64,000 nucleotides of DNA from Pseudomonadaceae bacterium (lineage in GTDB: Bacteria > Pseudomonadota > Gammaproteobacteria > Pseudomonadales > Pseudomonadaceae). Positions 59,963-64,000 of the stretch are shown piece after piece. Location of the stretch: assembly GCA_900766265.1 (NCBI GenBank), contig CAAFUS010000002.1, forward strand, positions 8,962 to 72,961, read 5' to 3'. The notes beneath the pieces are model-generated. The model was given only the letters and a program-made list of their open reading frames with translations. It was not told the DNA's origin and did no database searches. How positions within the stretch are numbered: position 1 is the stretch's first letter; the number at the start of each line of letters is the position of its first letter. A program made the position numbers and the translations under genes.

Positions 59963-60886
59963 ATGGATGGTTTTCGCATGCCTGTTCGTCAGACATATCT
60001 ATGCCTGTTAATCCTCGGAACCGCGTTCTGGGGGATTTCGTTTGCCTTCACCAAAGTGGGTGTTGCGGACGGGTCACCCTTCGTATTCCTGGGGTACAAG
60101 TTCGCACTCGCTACGCTAGTGCTTTGCGTGATCTTTTTCAGACGGCTGAAACTGATCAACAAAGAAACGCTCCTGGCCGGCGTGGCCATAGGTCTACCCT
60201 TGTGTTTGGGTAACATTTTCCAGACTGTCGGGCTTCAGCACACCAGCATCACCAACACCGCCTTCATCACTGGCCTGGATGTATTGCTCATCCCGGTCTT
60301 CAAGTGGGCTCTCTTTCGGAAGCGCGTCGAGCCTCGAATCTGGCTCTGCTGCGCCGTCGCGCTGACAGGGCTCTATCTGATCGTTACGAGGGCCGGGCTT
60401 ACTCTGAATCCAGGTGACATCTGGATCATGTGCTGTGCAGTCTTTTTTGCCGCATATGTGCTCACGGTTGGCTTCTTCTCGCATAAGTACGACTCGATGC
60501 TTACGGTCATCATTGCGCTGGCTACCTGCGCTACTGGATACCTTTTTGCTGCACTTTTCGACGCTAGGGCCGAATGGGCCCCAATGGATTCCTCCTTCTG
60601 GGAAGGAGTTCTGTTCTGCGCGTTGCTCGCCACAGCCTTCATGTACGCGGTTCAGAGTGCTGCGCAGAAGTATCTCGAAGAAGAAAAAGTAGCCCTGACC
60701 TACCTGTTCGAGCCCATCTTCGCAGCATTCGCGGGAGCGATGCTCCTTGGCGAAACCTTGGATGGAAGAACCCTGGCCGGTGCAGCTCTCATCTTTTCAG
60801 CTCTGCTGATCGCCGAGATTGATGTACCCAAGTTCTTATCCCGCCTGCTGCGCGCCCTGTTTGCCCCGTGGGCTAGGCGCCAATGA
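59963..60886 (+). CDS. EamA/DMT-family permease
   Basis: 307-residue inner-membrane protein with about ten transmembrane helices forming two EamA repeats: LLILGTAFWGISFAFTKVGV, VGLQHTSITNTAFITGL, and in the second half YLFEPIFAAFAGAMLLGETL. Exporter of small metabolites or drugs; substrate unknown. ATG 59963 and ATG 59978 (MPVRQTYLC) are both possible starts; neither has a strong ribosome site. Cargo gene of the island. Confidence 0.88.
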   Translation: MDGFRMPVRQTYLCLLILGTAFWGISFAFTKVGVADGSPFVFLGYKFALATLVLCVIFFRRLKLINKETLLAGVAIGLPLCLGNIFQTVGLQHTSITNTAFITGLDVLLIPVFKWALFRKRVEPRIWLCCAVALTGLYLIVTRAGLTLNPGDIWIMCCAVFFAAYVLTVGFFSHKYDSMLTVIIALATCATGYLFAALFDARAEWAPMDSSFWEGVLFCALLATAFMYAVQSAAQKYLEEEKVALTYLFEPIFAAFAGAMLLGETLDGRTLAGAALIFSALLIAEIDVPKFLSRLLRALFAPWARRQ

Positions 60887-60919
60887 GTATTTGGATGGAA
60901 TTCTGTGGAGGCTTTGGTC

Positions 60920-60976
60920 GGTAGCTGCCGGAGGCAGCATTTGGCCGATTGCCGCCGGTGACGACTGGCAGCTACC
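60920..60976. repeat. Inverted repeat right of the EamA gene
   Basis: GGTAGCTGCC (60920-60929) and GGCAGCTACC (60967-60976), 10 bp perfect with a 37-nt interior rich in GCCG words. The surrounding interval 60887-61149 has no supported gene. Confidence 0.65.
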
Positions 60977-61149
60977 GGGCCAGAGCGGCGTTTCGGTTCA
61001 CGTGCTTCAGCACGGCGCCGGCTCTTCGAGCAGGCTCGCTGAGCACTCTTAAACCCCGCAGCGCTGCTTCACCAATGAATGCCCTCTCTCTGCCGCTCAC
61101 GAATCAACGCACACACGAATTCCGCGTATGCGTTCTATGGGTACATTGA

Positions 61150-62394
61150 TTGAATGGTATCGGATGGATCTCATCCAATCCAGAGCTCTGGGGTGCTTTG
61201 CTGTACGTACTGGCTGGCCAGTTTGAGCACGCTGGGGTTCTTGGGGACATCGTTGTAAGGTCTGACCAGGCGTCGGTCGCCCATGAGCTTGGCGGCAATC
61301 CAGACAGAGCTGTGGCAGCACCGCGTAACACTCTTCAGCGTCAGCTCCTCGATGGGCTGCGCTACCTGGTGAAGAACGAGCTCAAGTTGAATCAGCCAGA
61401 CGCTTCCGATGGCTGGATCACGGCCGATGCGATCTGGCTGGTCAGCAAGACCGTTTCGGATCGGCTGCGTGCTCACCTCCTCAGCCAAGGGATTGAGGGT
61501 GTTCCGGACCGCAACTCCACTCTCTTCAATGTCTTTCAGGATAACGGCCTGATTGTTGCGAATCCTGCTGGCAAAGCTATTTGGGATGCCGAAATCCTGA
61601 GCCCTACGGGATGGAAGAACGCATTCACGTTCTTGAGAGTTTCACCTTCACTCATATGGGCAGCTGGCGAAGACCGCCCGGAGCCTTTTGGCGGCTCGGT
61701 GCAAGTCCTCAACGAAGAAGCAGCCCCTGCCGCAGCTTCCGAAGCGCAGGAGGAAAAGCCCAGCCTTACTGCCGGGGGCGGCGATGCCGTTGCGGCAGAG
61801 CCTCAAGGGGACGAACCCGCAAGTGACCATGGACCGCAACCCGATGAGGTAGATGATACGGACTACCTTCTGGATCTGATGGATATGCGTGACGCGCCGA
61901 CCAATTCGGTACCCGCCCCGGCGATGCCGGCGGCGTCCGAGGTCGAAGCTCAGTCAGACACTGCCGCGACCGCTACCATCGCTGGCCCGATCGGCGACAC
62001 GCTAGGTCACCTTTTCATGCACTGGCTAAAAGTGGGTGTAGGAACCCACAAGATCATTATCAATGATGCAAAAGCCAAGGTTCACACCGTCAACGGCACG
62101 GCTTTTCTGGTGACTCCTGAAATATTCAGAAGGTATGCCCAAGAGCATCCGACCCTCTTCTCAGCGAGGGCTGGCGAAGGACAGCCATGGCTGCAGGTCC
62201 AAAAGTCGTTCGAAAAGCTGAAGCTTCACGTTAAGAAGAGCAACGGACATAACATCTGGACGTGCGAAGTCTTTGGACCTCGTAAAACGAAAACACTGAA
62301 GGGTTATATGCTCAAAAAACCCGGCGACGTATTCACAACTGAGATGCTGGATAATCCCAATCTCAAACTTTGTGAGAGTCAGGATGATCACTAG
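61150..62394 (+). pseudogene. 5'-truncated MobH-type relaxase (TraI_2)
   Basis: 414 codons matching the middle and C-terminal parts of MobH relaxases from Pseudomonas ICE/PAGI elements. Seen: DGLRYLVKNELKLNQPDASDG, WLVSKTVSDRLRAHLLSQG, an acidic linker (about 185-275), and the TraI_2_C domain IINDAKAKVHTVNGTAFLV, RRYAQEHPTLF, NGHNIWTCEVFGP. The N-terminal catalytic part with HD-type metal residues is missing; a TGA lies directly upstream (61147) and only TTG could start the frame. Probably non-functional remnant of conjugation machinery. Confidence 0.8.
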
Positions 62395-62434
62395 CTATCA
62401 TTGGATAGTTGCGCTGAGGTCTGGACTACCCTAA

Positions 62435-63391
62435 TTATGGCGGATTGACTTTGTTGATGACCGCTTGTGACTGGGCAGCTAGGCCAGCCAAGTAAGCGCC
62501 TAGGTCCTGGAAATTGTTTTCCTTGAGAATCCTCGCAACCATGGCAGAGCGCTTCTCCTTTAGCGGTAAAAAAATTGCGCAACGCTGGTGGTTGTGCGGG
62601 CGGGGCAATGTCTTCCAATAATACGTTGCCTTGAAGCGAGCCATAGCTTCGTTGAACCCCAACCAAGCATCAGGCTCATGCGACAACACGAACATGCCGT
62701 ATTCACGCCTGAGTTCTGTTATAGCCTGCTCACATAACCCGTAGATCTTATAGGTTCCGGTCAGCTCAACCGGCTGTTCAAGCCGCGCCGCGATGTACTT
62801 GGCAGCTGCGAAGTGATGCGAACCGCCGGAGTTCATCAGAAAGACGCGTCCGTCCCAAGCCCAAGTGGCGAAATAATCGTGATCGACGTGGCTGATGATC
62901 CGAATTTCATCCCAGGCCAGATTCTTCGCCAGCTTCGCCGGAGATATCTCGTCGATCATCTCGGGTGAGTTCCTTACCACCATGTCATCCATGGTGGCGA
63001 ACTCCTTGAGTTCGGATTTCGACGCGGAGAAGCCATCTACCTGTTGGATATCGCACCGCCACCGTTGGATCTGCATCTCGCTGCCAACGCGCAATAGTGG
63101 GGCGCATTCGATGCTAGTCGAGCCATACCGACCATAGGTGCGGCAGTGGGTCCATCCATTCAGCTTGTCGCGATATATCCCGCGCTCATAAATAAGAGAT
63201 CCGAAGTCGTGCCACCTAACAACCGCTCCTGCGCCAATACCTTTTGCTGTTTCCTGGATGGGCGAATTAAGTTTGACTGGGCTCTTAATCAGCTTCATGA
63301 GCGTTGCAGGATACCCACAGTCCTCACGCACTGAGTCCCATAGAAATGTTCCTGCTCTGCGCCAGAAAGGGAGGGGCTGATCTATCGACAT
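62435..63391 (-). CDS. Uncharacterised protein, possibly DUF6685
   Basis: 318 residues, no signal peptide or membrane segment. Central feature: DHDYFATWAWDGRVFLMNSG followed by GGSHHFAAAKYIAARL, which resembles the DUF6685 family often carried on Pseudomonas integrative elements, as far as I recall. The C-terminal part (PHNHQRCAIFLPLKEKRS) is basic. Convergent with the relaxase remnant (40-nt gap). Function unknown. Confidence 0.7.
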   Translation of the reverse strand: MSIDQPLPFWRRAGTFLWDSVREDCGYPATLMKLIKSPVKLNSPIQETAKGIGAGAVVRWHDFGSLIYERGIYRDKLNGWTHCRTYGRYGSTSIECAPLLRVGSEMQIQRWRCDIQQVDGFSASKSELKEFATMDDMVVRNSPEMIDEISPAKLAKNLAWDEIRIISHVDHDYFATWAWDGRVFLMNSGGSHHFAAAKYIAARLEQPVELTGTYKIYGLCEQAITELRREYGMFVLSHEPDAWLGFNEAMARFKATYYWKTLPRPHNHQRCAIFLPLKEKRSAMVARILKENNFQDLGAYLAGLAAQSQAVINKVNPP

Positions 63392-63541
63392 GCATTCACC
63401 ATCGTCGGAGGCAGGCGTTCAGTATAAGGATGTACTCAGTAAGCGGGGTGCCGCGAGAGATTGTCCTAATCATAGATCCCACTCGCCAAGGCGTTGCGGG
63501 CCGCAACACCGAGCAGCACAGTGACGAATAAGAGGTGTGTT

Positions 63542-64000
63542 ATGTGCAGTCGTTACGAAGCCCCTACCCCAGAGCGTCTCCAAGAAGAGTTTGGTGTCGA
63601 GTTCGACGCTCAGGAGAAGCTCGAATTGTGGCGAGGTTATGCCGGGCCGTTCCTGCGCAAGCCTCGCAATGTCGACCCGTACGATGACGCCGTGTTGCCA
63701 TTTGAAGCTGAGGTGGGAGTGTTTGGGCTCCTGCCCTTCTGGGCCGACAAAAAGCTGGCACGGTCCACCTACAACGCCCGTTCTGAGACGGCCTCGGTCA
63801 AGCGGTCATTCAGGGAGGCATGGAAGAAGGCACAGCACTGCATCATCCCTGCGGTGGCGATCTATGAGCCCGACTGGCGAACAGGCAAGGCTATTCCTAC
63901 TCGAATTTCCCGTGCCGATGGGCGGCTGCTAGGGATAGCGGGCCTATGGGAGGTAGAACGGCAACCTTTTTTGGGTCTGATGAGCGGATTGACCAACTAC
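63542..64000 (+). CDS. SRAP-domain protein, copy 2 (cut by window end)
   Basis: 153 codons of an open frame. Starts MCSRYEAPTPERLQEEFGVE, keeping Cys2; NARSETA and a Glu in PAVAIYEPDW match the SRAP active-site pattern, and the His-containing C-terminal part is outside the window. It is strongly diverged from copy 1, so the two are not a recent duplication. AGAGGTG precedes the ATG. No LexA box was found upstream. Confidence 0.88.
   Translation, partial: MCSRYEAPTPERLQEEFGVEFDAQEKLELWRGYAGPFLRKPRNVDPYDDAVLPFEAEVGVFGLLPFWADKKLARSTYNARSETASVKRSFREAWKKAQHCIIPAVAIYEPDWRTGKAIPTRISRADGRLLGIAGLWEVERQPFLGLMSGLTNY

Noticed and set aside
59727..59996. 89-codon minus-strand frame before the EamA gene
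   Set aside because: Overlaps the permease start and a hairpin; no recognisable protein features.
51118..64000. CRISPR array or classic defence cassette on the island
   Set aside because: No regularly spaced direct repeats, Cas, restriction or retron reverse-transcriptase genes were found; the hairpin cluster is inverted, not direct, repetition.

Overview
The window looks like chromosomal DNA of a gammaproteobacterium of the Pseudomonas stutzeri group (Stutzerimonas). The basis is mixed: gene order typical of pseudomonads (yhbY/ftsH-folP-glmM-tpiA-secG-tRNA-Leu-tRNA-fMet-rimP-nusA-infB-rbfA-truB-rpsO-pnp; grpE-dnaK-dnaJ-dapB-carA-carB-greA; fur/bamE), a PrrF-type iron sRNA, an MvaT-like nucleoid protein, an lldR-lldP-lldD-dld lactate locus, and a tmRNA tag beginning ANDDNY. 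The species is an inference.

Layout. 1-12.9 kb: 5' part of mrcB (minus), a fused APH-like/P-loop kinase, a TfoX C-terminal-domain protein, a cyclic-nucleotide-binding protein, the PrrF sRNA under a Fur box, acetyl-CoA synthetase, an MpaB-like protein, a thiolase, a DUF748 envelope protein and two tandem DUF2845 proteins. 12.9-29.2 kb: minus-strand housekeeping block (BON protein with a sigma-54 promoter, pnp, rpsO, truB, rbfA, infB, nusA, rimP, two tRNAs, secG, tpiA, glmM, folP, ftsH), then yhbY (plus) and a DUF4149 protein. rlmE/ftsJ, normally between yhbY and ftsH, is absent. 29.2-39.1 kb: greA, carB, carA (with a terminator-like leader), dapB, dnaJ, dnaK, grpE, with sigma-32 promoters before grpE and dnaK. 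39.3-43.6 kb: recN (LexA box), fur, bamE, rnfH, ratA, smpB. 43.6-50.5 kb: lactate regulator, permease and L- and D-lactate dehydrogenases. 50.7-51.5 kb: a small secreted protein and ssrA (tmRNA).

From the 3' end of ssrA (51495) to the end of the window the DNA has the character of an integrated, partly decayed mobile island: two consecutive tyrosine recombinases, a 1.1 kb gene-free stretch full of strong hairpins, an MvaT-like protein, umuDC diverging from an SRAP/YedK-like gene across one LexA box, an EamA permease between inverted repeats, a 5'-truncated MobH-type relaxase, a DUF6685-like protein and a second SRAP gene cut by the window end. No second copy of the ssrA 3' end is seen, so the far attachment site lies outside.

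The points most worth following are the hairpin cluster at 55.96-56.2 kb, the carA leader, the missing rlmE, the SOS/SRAP module on the island, and the second recombinase with a non-canonical Box II. All names rest on reading the sequences and recalled family features; no database search was run.
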